This document shows, one piece after another, positions 1-7,070 of a DNA stretch of 26,281 nt. The position numbers and the translations under genes are program-made. Source of the DNA: JBKHDT01 sp046541195 (lineage in GTDB: Bacteria > Pseudomonadota > Gammaproteobacteria > Halothiobacillales > Halothiobacillaceae); contig JBKHDT010000029.1 of NCBI GenBank assembly GCA_046541195.1, forward strand, positions 1-26,281, given 5' to 3'. The first letter of the stretch is position 1. Each line of letters begins with the position of its first letter. The notes under the pieces are model-generated. The model was not told where the DNA came from. It searched no databases and was given only the letters and a program-made list of their open reading frames with translations.

Positions 1-55
1 ACGCGGCAGGGCATCCATGCCCTGCGCGGGAAGGTCTGCCTTCGGGCAGACCTTC
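1..55. repeat. Double-hairpin direct repeat, copy 1
   Basis: This 55-bp stretch is repeated without a mismatch at 157-211. It holds two adjacent inverted repeats: a 9-bp palindromic arm pair (GCAGGGCAT / ATGCCCTGC, two bases between), then a perfect 10-bp stem closed by a TTCG tetraloop. The architecture is that of a dispersed intergenic palindromic element. The copy begins at the window edge, so it may extend further left. A short A-run follows at 59-66. Confidence 0.85.
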
Positions 56-156
56 TTGCAAAAAAACTGCACGAAGCCTTCCATGGCCCCGTGCAGCCGC
101 GCACGGGCCGATGCATGCTCGCCCCGTGCTTGCGCGATTCATTGGCTTGCGCCATG

Positions 157-211
157 ACGCGGCAGGGCATCCATGCCCTGCGCGGGAAGGTCTGCCTTCG
201 GGCAGACCTTC
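157..211. repeat. Double-hairpin direct repeat, copy 2
   Basis: Identical over 55 bp to positions 1-55, at a period of 156 bp. It ends about 50 bp before the sohB start, so its hairpins would lie in the sohB leader or upstream region, where they could stop or attenuate transcription or stabilise RNA. Between the copies (56-156) is another imperfect inverted repeat (GGCCCCGTGC / GCACGGGCC, about 85-110) and no convincing gene. Confidence 0.85.
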
Positions 212-261
212 CCTTATCATCACCGGCCACAGCCAGTTCACGAACCGGGGCAAATGAGCAG

Positions 262-1251
262 ATGGAAGATTATCTTTGGTTTCTCGCAAAGGGAGTCACC
301 CTCGTATTTCTCGTCGCGCTGCTGGTCGGGGCAGTAGCAGGCGCACTGCGCCAGACGCGCCCGGAACCGGAGGGCAACCTGCGGGTCCGTCGCTACAACG
401 ACCACTACCGGCGCATGACGCGGGCGATCGATGAAGCCGTCGCACCACCCCGCACCCTGCGTCAAAAATGGCGCTGGCGACGCGAGGCCCTGCAAGCCGA
501 ACGCCCGAGCCCGGAAGCACCCCGCACCTTCGTGCTGCGCTTCGAAGGCGACCTGCGGGCAAGCCAGGTCGAACGGTTGCGCGAGGAAATCTCCGCCATC
601 CTGTCCCGCGCACGTCCCGAGACCGACCAGGTCGTCCTGATCCTCGACAGTCCCGGGGGGCTGGTGCCCGGCTACGGCCTGGCGGCCGCGCAGTTGACCC
701 GGTTGCGCGATGCCGGGCTGCCACTCACCGTCGCGGTCGATCGCGTGGCGGCCAGTGGTGGCTATCTCATGGCGGCGGTCGCCGACCGGCTCGTGGCCGC
801 GCCCTTCGCGATCGTCGGTTCGATCGGGGTGGTCGCGCAGATCCCCAACGTGCACCGGCTGCTCAAGCGCCACGACGTGGACATCGAGCTGATGACCGCG
901 GGGGAACACAAGCGCACGCTGACGGTGCTCGGCGAGAACACCGAGGCCGGACGGCGCAAGTTCCAGGAAGACCTGGAGCAGACCCATGCATTGTTCAAGG
1001 AATTTCTGGCGCGTTACCGCCCGCAACTGAATCTCGATCAGGTCGCCACCGGCGAGTACTGGCATGCCGAACAGGCCCTGGCGCTCGGGCTGGTCGACGA
1101 GATTGCAGTCAGCGATGACCTGCTGCGCGATCTGTGTGCGAACGGCGAGACCTACGAAGTGCACTATCATCGCAAGCAGCGCCTGCACAAGCGGCTGGCC
1201 GTCAGCCTGCAAACAGTGCTTGACCGGCTCATGGGGACCGCAAGACCCTGA
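262..1251 (+). CDS. sohB: SohB-like inner-membrane serine protease (S49 family)
   Basis: A 329-residue protein of the S49 (SppA/SohB) family, which degrades peptides or membrane proteins with a Ser/Lys dyad; E. coli SohB is of similar length. Residues 10-30 form an N-terminal membrane anchor. The central domain has the DSPGG segment (129-133), the nucleophile motif ASGGY with Ser165, and the general-base Lys217 in GEHKRT. I chose ATG 262 because it gives the canonical SohB N-terminus (MEDYLWFL); the longer frame from 91 would translate through the hairpin repeat. The ribosome binding site is weak. It is followed by 158 bp without a gene before the V-ATPase operon, so it is probably a separate unit. 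Substrate unknown. Confidence 0.9.
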   Translation: MEDYLWFLAKGVTLVFLVALLVGAVAGALRQTRPEPEGNLRVRRYNDHYRRMTRAIDEAVAPPRTLRQKWRWRREALQAERPSPEAPRTFVLRFEGDLRASQVERLREEISAILSRARPETDQVVLILDSPGGLVPGYGLAAAQLTRLRDAGLPLTVAVDRVAASGGYLMAAVADRLVAAPFAIVGSIGVVAQIPNVHRLLKRHDVDIELMTAGEHKRTLTVLGENTEAGRRKFQEDLEQTHALFKEFLARYRPQLNLDQVATGEYWHAEQALALGLVDEIAVSDDLLRDLCANGETYEVHYHRKQRLHKRLAVSLQTVLDRLMGTARP

Positions 1252-1409
1252 GCGCAAATCGCAGCTGCGTTTGTCGCAAGTCGCCCGGTCACGTTATTGT
1301 CAACGCGACATGCGAGCATCATTGCCCGTGACCGAGTGTTGACCGGTCGGGTCCAAAGGCAGTCAGCCCACGACCGCGAAGGCGCAACGAGACCGAAAAG
1401 GAACACCAA
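1252..1409 (+). promoter_or_regulatory. Leader/promoter region of the V-ATPase operon
   Basis: This gap must carry the operon promoter if sohB is not co-transcribed. The best match I see is weak: TTGTCG at 1271-1276, an 18-bp spacer and TATTGT at 1295-1300. An AAGGA ribosome binding site at 1398-1402 serves the GTG start at 1410. No terminator with a T-run is visible after sohB. Confidence 0.3.
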
Positions 1410-2834
1410 GTGATCGAAAGTCTGGTTCGTTACTCCCGAGTCCTGGAAATCGTCGGGGATATCCTGCGCGTCCGGGCCGTTGGCGCCGACGGCGAATCCG
1501 GAGGACCCGCGCGCTTCGGCGATCTCGCCCTGGTCGAGAACGTCGACGGACGACAGTCGCTGGCCCAGGTGATCGGCCTGGACCGCGATGTGGTCACCCT
1601 TCAGGTGTTCACCGGCACCAAGGGGCTGTCGACGCGGTGCTCGGTTCGCTTTCTCGGCCACCCGATGCAGGCCACCTACTCCGAGAACATTCTCGGCCGC
1701 ATATTCAATGGTTCGGGTGTTCCGCTCGATGGCGGCCCCGACCTGTCCGCGGACACCAGGGTCGAGATCGGCGGGCCGTCGGTCAATCCCATGCAGCGCC
1801 GTCTGGCGTCGCGGATGATCCGCACCGACGTGCCGATGATCGACGTGTTCAACACGCTGGTCGAGAGCCAGAAGATCCCGGTATTCTCGGTGGCGGGCGA
1901 ACCGTACAACAGCTTTCTCGCCCGGATCGGCATTCAGGCCGACGCCGACGTGGTGATCTTCGGCGGGATGGGCCTGATCTTCGACGACTACCATCTGTTC
2001 CGCAGCGCCTTCGAGGATGCCGGGGTGTTCGGGCGCACGGTGATGTTCGTCAACCAGGCATCCGACCCGGTGGTCGAGCGACTGCTGGTCCCCGACATGG
2101 CCCTGGCGGTCGCCGAGCGCTTTGCGGTGGAGGAAGCCAAGCGCGTGCTGGTGCTCCTGACGGACATGACGGCCTTTGCCGATGCCATGAAGGAGGTCGG
2201 CGTCGCCATGGACCAGGTCCCCTCCAACCGCGGTTACATGGGCGACCTCTACTCCCAGCTGGCACGTCGCTACGAGAAGGCCTGCGACTACAAGAGCGGC
2301 GGTTCGGTGACCATTCTCTCCGTGACCACCATGCCCGGCGACGATGTCACGCATCCGGTACCGGACAACACGGGCTATATCACCGAAGGCCAGTTCTACC
2401 TGCATGAAGGGGTGCTCGATCCCTTCGGCTCGCTCTCGCGCCTCAAGCAGCACGTGATCGGCAAGTCGACCCGCGAGGACCACGCCCAGATCATGAACAC
2501 CATGATCCGGTTCTATTCCGAGGCGCGGGATGCCCGGCAGAAACAGGCGATGGCCTTCGAGCTCTCCGCCTTTGACGAGCGGCTGCTGGTCTTTGGCGAC
2601 CTGTTCCGCCAGCGGTTCATGGATATCGAGGTATCCATGCCGCTGGAAGAAGCGCTGGACCTGTGCTGGAGAACGCTTGCCGAATGTTTCGAACCCGAGG
2701 AACTGCTGATGAAGCAGGCGCTGGTCGACAAGTACTACCCGCAGCAGGTGCGCGCGCAGGCGCGCTCCGAGCCGGGTGTGAGGCACACCGATCGCCCGGA
2801 CGGGGAGGCTCATGGCGAAGCTGTCGCTGAGTAA
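1410..2834 (+). CDS. atpB: V-type ATP synthase/ATPase subunit B (non-catalytic)
   Basis: A 474-residue regulatory B subunit of the soluble V1/A1 head, alternating with catalytic A subunits in the hexamer. It is recognised by the N-terminal beta-barrel (VLEIVGDILRVRAVG), the segment LGRIFNGSGVPLDGGP, and FSVAGEPYNSFLARIG where a P-loop would sit; B subunits lack a functional Walker A, as here. The PSNRGYMGDLYSQLARRYEKA segment and the ITEGQFYLH region are also typical. Start is GTG, supported by AAGGA eight bases upstream. It is the first gene of the operon, which is unusual: A normally precedes B. Its 3' end overlaps the subunit D gene by 23 bp. Confidence 0.96.
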   Translation: MIESLVRYSRVLEIVGDILRVRAVGADGESGGPARFGDLALVENVDGRQSLAQVIGLDRDVVTLQVFTGTKGLSTRCSVRFLGHPMQATYSENILGRIFNGSGVPLDGGPDLSADTRVEIGGPSVNPMQRRLASRMIRTDVPMIDVFNTLVESQKIPVFSVAGEPYNSFLARIGIQADADVVIFGGMGLIFDDYHLFRSAFEDAGVFGRTVMFVNQASDPVVERLLVPDMALAVAERFAVEEAKRVLVLLTDMTAFADAMKEVGVAMDQVPSNRGYMGDLYSQLARRYEKACDYKSGGSVTILSVTTMPGDDVTHPVPDNTGYITEGQFYLHEGVLDPFGSLSRLKQHVIGKSTREDHAQIMNTMIRFYSEARDARQKQAMAFELSAFDERLLVFGDLFRQRFMDIEVSMPLEEALDLCWRTLAECFEPEELLMKQALVDKYYPQQVRAQARSEPGVRHTDRPDGEAHGEAVAE

Positions 2835-3423
2835 GTCGGCGCTGCTCAGGGAATCGCGGCAGCTCAAGAGCTACCGCCGCTTCCTGCCCTCGCTGGATCT
2901 CAAGCGTCGCCAGCTGATTGCCGAGCGTGCGCGCGCCCGGGACGCGCTGGCCGAACTCCGTGACCGGCAGGCCCGGCTGCGTGAACAGGTGATGCAGCAG
3001 CTGCCCATGCTGGCCAACCACGAAGTCGACCTGCCGGACATGGTCCGGATTGAGCGGGTCGACATCCGGGAGGAAAACGTGCTCGGCACCCTGCTGCCGG
3101 TGCTTGACTCGCTGATGATGAAAACCCGTCCCTACTCCCTGCTGGCCCGTCCCCACTGGGTCGATGCGACCGTCGACCGGCTCGAGCGCATGCTGCGTCT
3201 GCGCGTCGAGGAGCGCATCGCCGAAATCCGTCTCGAACGGCTGGAGGCGGCGGTCCAGAAGATCACCCAGCGGGTCAATCTTTTCGAGAAGGTCCTGATC
3301 CCCCGGACGCAGGAACGCATCCGCCATATCCGGATCCACCTGGCGGACAGCGAACGCGCGGCGGTGGTGCGCGCCAAGATCGCCAAGTCACGGCGTGTGC
3401 GCGCGATGGAGGAACAGCCATGA
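2812..3423 (+). CDS. atpD: V-type ATPase subunit D (central rotor stalk)
   Basis: A 203-residue subunit D, the long coiled-coil axle that turns inside the A3B3 head and joins it to the membrane ring. The N-terminus (LSKSALLRESRQLKSYRRFLPSLDLKRRQL) and the arginine-rich C-terminal helix (ERIRHIRIHLADSERAAVVRAKIAKSR) are the two halves of the antiparallel coiled coil typical of the family. ATG 2812 follows a GGGAGG ribosome binding site and lies 23 bp inside the B gene, implying translational coupling. It ends in an ATGA overlap with the subunit I gene. Confidence 0.95.
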   Translation: MAKLSLSKSALLRESRQLKSYRRFLPSLDLKRRQLIAERARARDALAELRDRQARLREQVMQQLPMLANHEVDLPDMVRIERVDIREENVLGTLLPVLDSLMMKTRPYSLLARPHWVDATVDRLERMLRLRVEERIAEIRLERLEAAVQKITQRVNLFEKVLIPRTQERIRHIRIHLADSERAAVVRAKIAKSRRVRAMEEQP

Positions 3424-5234
3424 GCATCGTCAAGCTGGGCAAGGTGACACTGATCGGCCCGCTCGCTGAAAAGGACCGGGTGCTCGAGGACCTGCAGGCG
3501 CTGGGGGTGGTGCACCTGGTCCCGCTGCGGCGCGGCACGGGACCGGCGGGAGGCTCCGAGATTGCCTCGGACCGGCCCGAATCGGCCTATCGCGCCCTGC
3601 GCTGGCTTCTGGACACGCCCGACCGGCGTCTGCAGGTCCGCGACGAGCGCGACTTCGATTTCGACGCGATCATCGAGACCGTCGAACACAACCGCCGTGC
3701 GCTCAACGAAACCCGCGCACACCTGGAGGAACTCCAGGCGCAGCGCAAGCGGCTGGAGCCCTGGGGCAACTTCAGCCCGCCTGCCCCCGGCGAGTTCGGT
3801 GCTGTGGACTTCTGGTTCTACGTGCTGACACACCGACAGTTCCAGCAGCTGCCCAAGGATGACCTGAACTGGAGCGTGGTCCGCAAGGATTCGCACAATG
3901 TCTACCTGGTCATCATGGGCGAACGCGAGCCCCCCGAAGGGCGCATGCCGGTCCCGCCCACTCCCCTGGGGCACCTGTCGCTGACCCGGCTGGATCACCT
4001 GATCGAACGCTCGCGGGCACGGATCGAGGAACTGGAATTCGAGCGGCTGTCGCTGACCCGCTGGATCACGCTGATCAGCCGGCAACTGGCGCGGGCCGAA
4101 GATCTGGCCGCACTGCAACACGCCGGGCATATCACCCGTGATGACGAGGGCCTGTTCGTCCTGCACGGCTGGATGCCCCGGCATGAGCGCGACCGGGTCG
4201 AACGCTTCGCGGATGCGCACCGGATCGCGGCCTTTTTCGAGTCCCCGGCGCCAACGGATCGCCCGCCGACGCTGCTCAAAAACCCGCCGGCCGTGGCCGG
4301 GGGGGAGGATCTGGCCGGCTTCTTCCAGACACCCGGCTACGCGGACTGGGACCCCTCGCGAATCCTGTTCTTTTCCTTCGCGTTGTTCTTCGCGATGATC
4401 ATGGCGGATGCCGGATACGCCCTGGTGCTCGCCGCCGGGCTGACGGTGTTCTGGCGCCGCCTGGGCCATGGACGCACCGGCCGGCGGCTGCGCAACCTCG
4501 CGGCAACCACCTTCGCGGCCGCCACGGTCTACGGCGTGCTGGTCGGCAGCTATTTCGGCGTCTCGCCGCCCGAGGACACCCTGCTTGCGCAACTGCAGGT
4601 CCTGGACCTGAACGACTTCGACAGCATGCTGCGCCTGTCGGTCTTCATCGGCGTCGCCCATCTGATGATGGCCAACGGCTTTCGTGCGGCGCGCTACTGG
4701 CCGGACCGCGTGGCCGGCGCGGCCATTGCCTGGAACGGGGTATTGCTGGCAGGCTTCGTGGGCTGGCTTTCCGCATCCGGGGTGCTGCCGACCTGGCTCA
4801 TCAGCATCTGCTGGGTCCTCGGCATCGGCTCCGGACTGACCATCCTGGCACTGGGTTCCCGCCGACCCGTCCATGGCGTCAGGGACGCACTGCTCCGACT
4901 GTTCGAAAGCCTGAACGCCCTGACCCGGATCACCAAGGCCTTCGGGGACGTGCTCAGTTACATGCGGCTGTTCGCCCTCGGCCTGGCTAGCGCCTCGCTG
5001 GCGCTGACCTTCAACCAGATCGCGGGAGACGTGGCCGAGGCGCTGCCGGGCATGGGCCTGTTCCTCGCCGCGCTGGTGCTGATCTTCGGCCACGTGCTCA
5101 ACCTGGCACTGGCCATTCTTTCCGGCGTGGTCCACGGGCTGCGCCTGAATTTCATCGAGTTCTACAACTGGGGACTGTCCGACGAGGGCTACCCGTTTCG
5201 GCCGTTTCGCAAAAAGGAGATTCACCATGAATGA
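3420..5234 (+). CDS. atpI: V-type ATPase subunit I (membrane stator, a-subunit)
   Basis: A 604-residue two-part protein. The hydrophilic N-terminal half (to about 310) is helical and coiled-coil and would contact the peripheral stalk. The C-terminal half, from about residue 316, has seven or so membrane segments that form the ion half-channels beside the K ring. The conserved stator arginine is visible as Arg516 in LSYMRLFALGLA, next to the proteolipid carboxylate in these enzymes. FGHVLNLALAILSGVVHGLRLNFIEFYNW is the characteristic family C-terminus. It is slightly short for the family (often around 650). It overlaps D by 4 bp and K by 8 bp. Confidence 0.96.
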   Translation: MSIVKLGKVTLIGPLAEKDRVLEDLQALGVVHLVPLRRGTGPAGGSEIASDRPESAYRALRWLLDTPDRRLQVRDERDFDFDAIIETVEHNRRALNETRAHLEELQAQRKRLEPWGNFSPPAPGEFGAVDFWFYVLTHRQFQQLPKDDLNWSVVRKDSHNVYLVIMGEREPPEGRMPVPPTPLGHLSLTRLDHLIERSRARIEELEFERLSLTRWITLISRQLARAEDLAALQHAGHITRDDEGLFVLHGWMPRHERDRVERFADAHRIAAFFESPAPTDRPPTLLKNPPAVAGGEDLAGFFQTPGYADWDPSRILFFSFALFFAMIMADAGYALVLAAGLTVFWRRLGHGRTGRRLRNLAATTFAAATVYGVLVGSYFGVSPPEDTLLAQLQVLDLNDFDSMLRLSVFIGVAHLMMANGFRAARYWPDRVAGAAIAWNGVLLAGFVGWLSASGVLPTWLISICWVLGIGSGLTILALGSRRPVHGVRDALLRLFESLNALTRITKAFGDVLSYMRLFALGLASASLALTFNQIAGDVAEALPGMGLFLAALVLIFGHVLNLALAILSGVVHGLRLNFIEFYNWGLSDEGYPFRPFRKKEIHHE

Positions 5235-5673
5235 GTTCGTCTTGGCCCTCGGCTGGCTCGGCCTGTACGCCCCGATGGCGCTGGGGGCGGTGGGCAGCAT
5301 CATCGGCTGCTCGCTGGCCGGACAGGCGGCCATCGGTGCCATGCTGGAAACCGAGTCCGGCCACGGCAAGTACCTGGGCGTCTCGGCCATGCCGTCCTCG
5401 CAGGTCATCTTCGGCATCGTGGTGATGTTTACCCTCAACCGGGAAATGACCGAGGCCGCGGCGCCCGGCATCTTCGGGATCGGCCTGCTGGCCGGCCTGG
5501 CCTTGATGGCCAGCGCCATCTACCAGGGCAAGGCCTGCGCCTCGGCCATCAACGCCTCCAAGGCCCGCCCGGAGATCTTCGGCCTGTCGCTGGCGCCGGC
5601 AGCCATCGTCGAGGGCTTTGCGGTGTTCGCATTCATCTTTGCCCTGGTCATCAGTGCCGGCATCCCGGCCTGA
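5227..5673 (+). CDS. atpK: V-type ATPase subunit K (proteolipid rotor ring)
   Basis: A 148-residue double-hairpin proteolipid with four membrane helices (about 15-38, 55-72, 82-103, 122-145). Only the second hairpin keeps the ion-binding carboxylate, Glu129 in IVEGFAVFAF. By manual alignment with Enterococcus hirae NtpK, Ser58-Gln59 (PSSQVIFG) matches Thr64-Gln65, Gln100 (YQGKACASAIN) matches Gln110, and Glu129 matches Glu139: the Na+ ligands. The NtpK Tyr68 position is Phe62. Na+ specificity is therefore likely but inferred. A strong AAGGAG ribosome binding site precedes the ATG, as expected for a subunit needed in many copies. Confidence 0.95.
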   Translation: MNEFVLALGWLGLYAPMALGAVGSIIGCSLAGQAAIGAMLETESGHGKYLGVSAMPSSQVIFGIVVMFTLNREMTEAAAPGIFGIGLLAGLALMASAIYQGKACASAINASKARPEIFGLSLAPAAIVEGFAVFAFIFALVISAGIPA

Positions 5674-5688
5674 ACCGAGGAGCGACCC

Positions 5689-6381
5689 ATGAGCGAAAAA
5701 ACCGACCACGTCGCGCTGAGCAACGGCGTCGAAACACTGATCGAGCGGCTACGCGGCCAGGGTATCCAGAAGGGGCAGGATGAGGCGGCGCGGATCGTCC
5801 ACGATGCCGAACACCGTGCCCAGTGGCTGGTCAACCAGGCCCAGGAAGAGGCCGATCGCATCCTGGCGGAGGCCCGGGAGCAGAGCGAGCGGCTGCGCCG
5901 ATCCACGGACGAGGCCATGCAGGTGGCCGCCCGTGATGCCGTGCTCGCCCTCAAGACCCACCTTTCGGACCATTTTGCGGCCCAGGTGCGCAGGCTGGTG
6001 CGCAACCAGCTTTCCGACGAGCAGCTCTTGCAGCGACTGATCCTCGAGCTGGTGGGCCGCGTTCGCGAGGACCTCGACCTGGACGCGTCGAATCAGGTCG
6101 AGGTGGTGCTGCCTCGGGACGTGGTCGGCCTCGAAGAGCTGCGGCGTCATCCCGATCAGCTTCGGGAAGGGACGCTGAGCCATTTCGTGCTGGCGATGGC
6201 CGAGAGAATGCTGCGTGAGGGCGTGACCTTCTGTGTGGCAGACGACAAGGCCCGGGGCCTGCGACTGCGCCTGAACAACGGCGAGCTGGAAATCGACCTT
6301 TCCGACCAGGCGATCGCGGCGCTGCTGATGGCCCACCTGCAACCGCGCTTCAGGGCGCTGCTCGAGGGGATCGTGCGCTGA
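5689..6381 (+). CDS. atpE: V-type ATPase subunit E (peripheral stalk)
   Basis: A 230-residue E subunit. The N-terminal long charged helix (about 10-90, e.g. ARIVHDAEHRAQWLVNQAQEEADRILAEA written here only in part) forms the peripheral stalk, and a globular C-terminal domain caps the A3B3 head. Start ATG 5689 has GAGGAG upstream and sits 15 bp after K, the only true gap inside the operon. No separate G/H stalk partner gene is present, as in chlamydial-type operons. The gene ends in a TGATG overlap with the next gene. Confidence 0.9.
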   Translation: MSEKTDHVALSNGVETLIERLRGQGIQKGQDEAARIVHDAEHRAQWLVNQAQEEADRILAEAREQSERLRRSTDEAMQVAARDAVLALKTHLSDHFAAQVRRLVRNQLSDEQLLQRLILELVGRVREDLDLDASNQVEVVLPRDVVGLEELRRHPDQLREGTLSHFVLAMAERMLREGVTFCVADDKARGLRLRLNNGELEIDLSDQAIAALLMAHLQPRFRALLEGIVR

Positions 6382-7070
6382 TGGCCGGGAGCGAGCCCTA
6401 TGTCATGCTGCTGGCCAGCCTGCCGCACCTGCCGGCGCCCGGCACGCGCAAGCACATTCCGATCACGCGGCTGCAGCTGGAAAAGCGGCTGGCCTGGATG
6501 GACGCACGCGACCGCGAACGGCTGGAACAGATGGATGCGGCGCTGCACTGGGCGCGCCTGCCCATCGATCTCGACGACGAGGCCGTCATCAGGCGGGCGG
6601 AGCACGCGATGACCGGGATCGAGAGCGAGTTTCTGCGCCCCATCATGCTCGAACGGCTGGAAATGCGCAGCTTCACGGCCGCGCTGCGCCTGAGGGCGCG
6701 GGGCCGGAGTCTGCCGCGTGATCGTCGCTGGGGCCTTGGCCGGTTCGTGCATCAGGTCGAACGGCAGTTCCAGGACCCGGCCTTCGGACTCGCCCACCTG
6801 TACCCCTGGCTCGTCGAGGCCGACCGCTACCTGCGCGCGGACGACCCGATATCCCTGGAGTTGCTGCTGATGAGAGAGTCCTGGCGCCGGCTGGACCGGG
6901 TGGCTGATCCGCATGACTTCGGATTCGACGCGGTCGCGCTGTACGTGATGCGCTGGGACATCCTGCAGCGCTATCACCGCAGTCAGCCCGAGGCGGGTGT
7001 CGCCCGCTTCGACACGCTGGTTGAACAGGCTTTGAACCAATCTTCCGTCTCTCTGGAGGCCCTGGCATGA
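6381..7070 (+). CDS. DUF2764 family protein, probable V-ATPase subunit C equivalent
   Basis: A 229-residue protein resembling the DUF2764 family, found between subunits E and A in chlamydial, spirochaetal and Bacteroidetes V-ATPase operons. The N-terminus YVMLLASLPHLP is typical, followed by an all-helical, arginine-rich body without membrane segments. Because these operons lack a recognisable subunit C, family members are thought to fill the role of C, the collar between ring and stalk; that role is inferred from position. It overlaps E by 1 bp and A by 4 bp, so it is coupled to both. Confidence 0.82.
   Translation: MAGSEPYVMLLASLPHLPAPGTRKHIPITRLQLEKRLAWMDARDRERLEQMDAALHWARLPIDLDDEAVIRRAEHAMTGIESEFLRPIMLERLEMRSFTAALRLRARGRSLPRDRRWGLGRFVHQVERQFQDPAFGLAHLYPWLVEADRYLRADDPISLELLLMRESWRRLDRVADPHDFGFDAVALYVMRWDILQRYHRSQPEAGVARFDTLVEQALNQSSVSLEALA

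Noticed and set aside
91..261. N-terminal extension of SohB
   Set aside because: It would encode the hairpin repeat as protein and bury the normal membrane anchor; ATG 262 gives the family N-terminus.
1167..2867. Long - strand open frame opposite the V-ATPase B gene; similar long - strand frames at 3132-5519, 6983-9043 and 22216-23625
   Set aside because: High GC keeps the opposite strand open. Their translations are rich in His, Gln, Arg and Asp without domains, and the + strand proteins are clear or better patterned.
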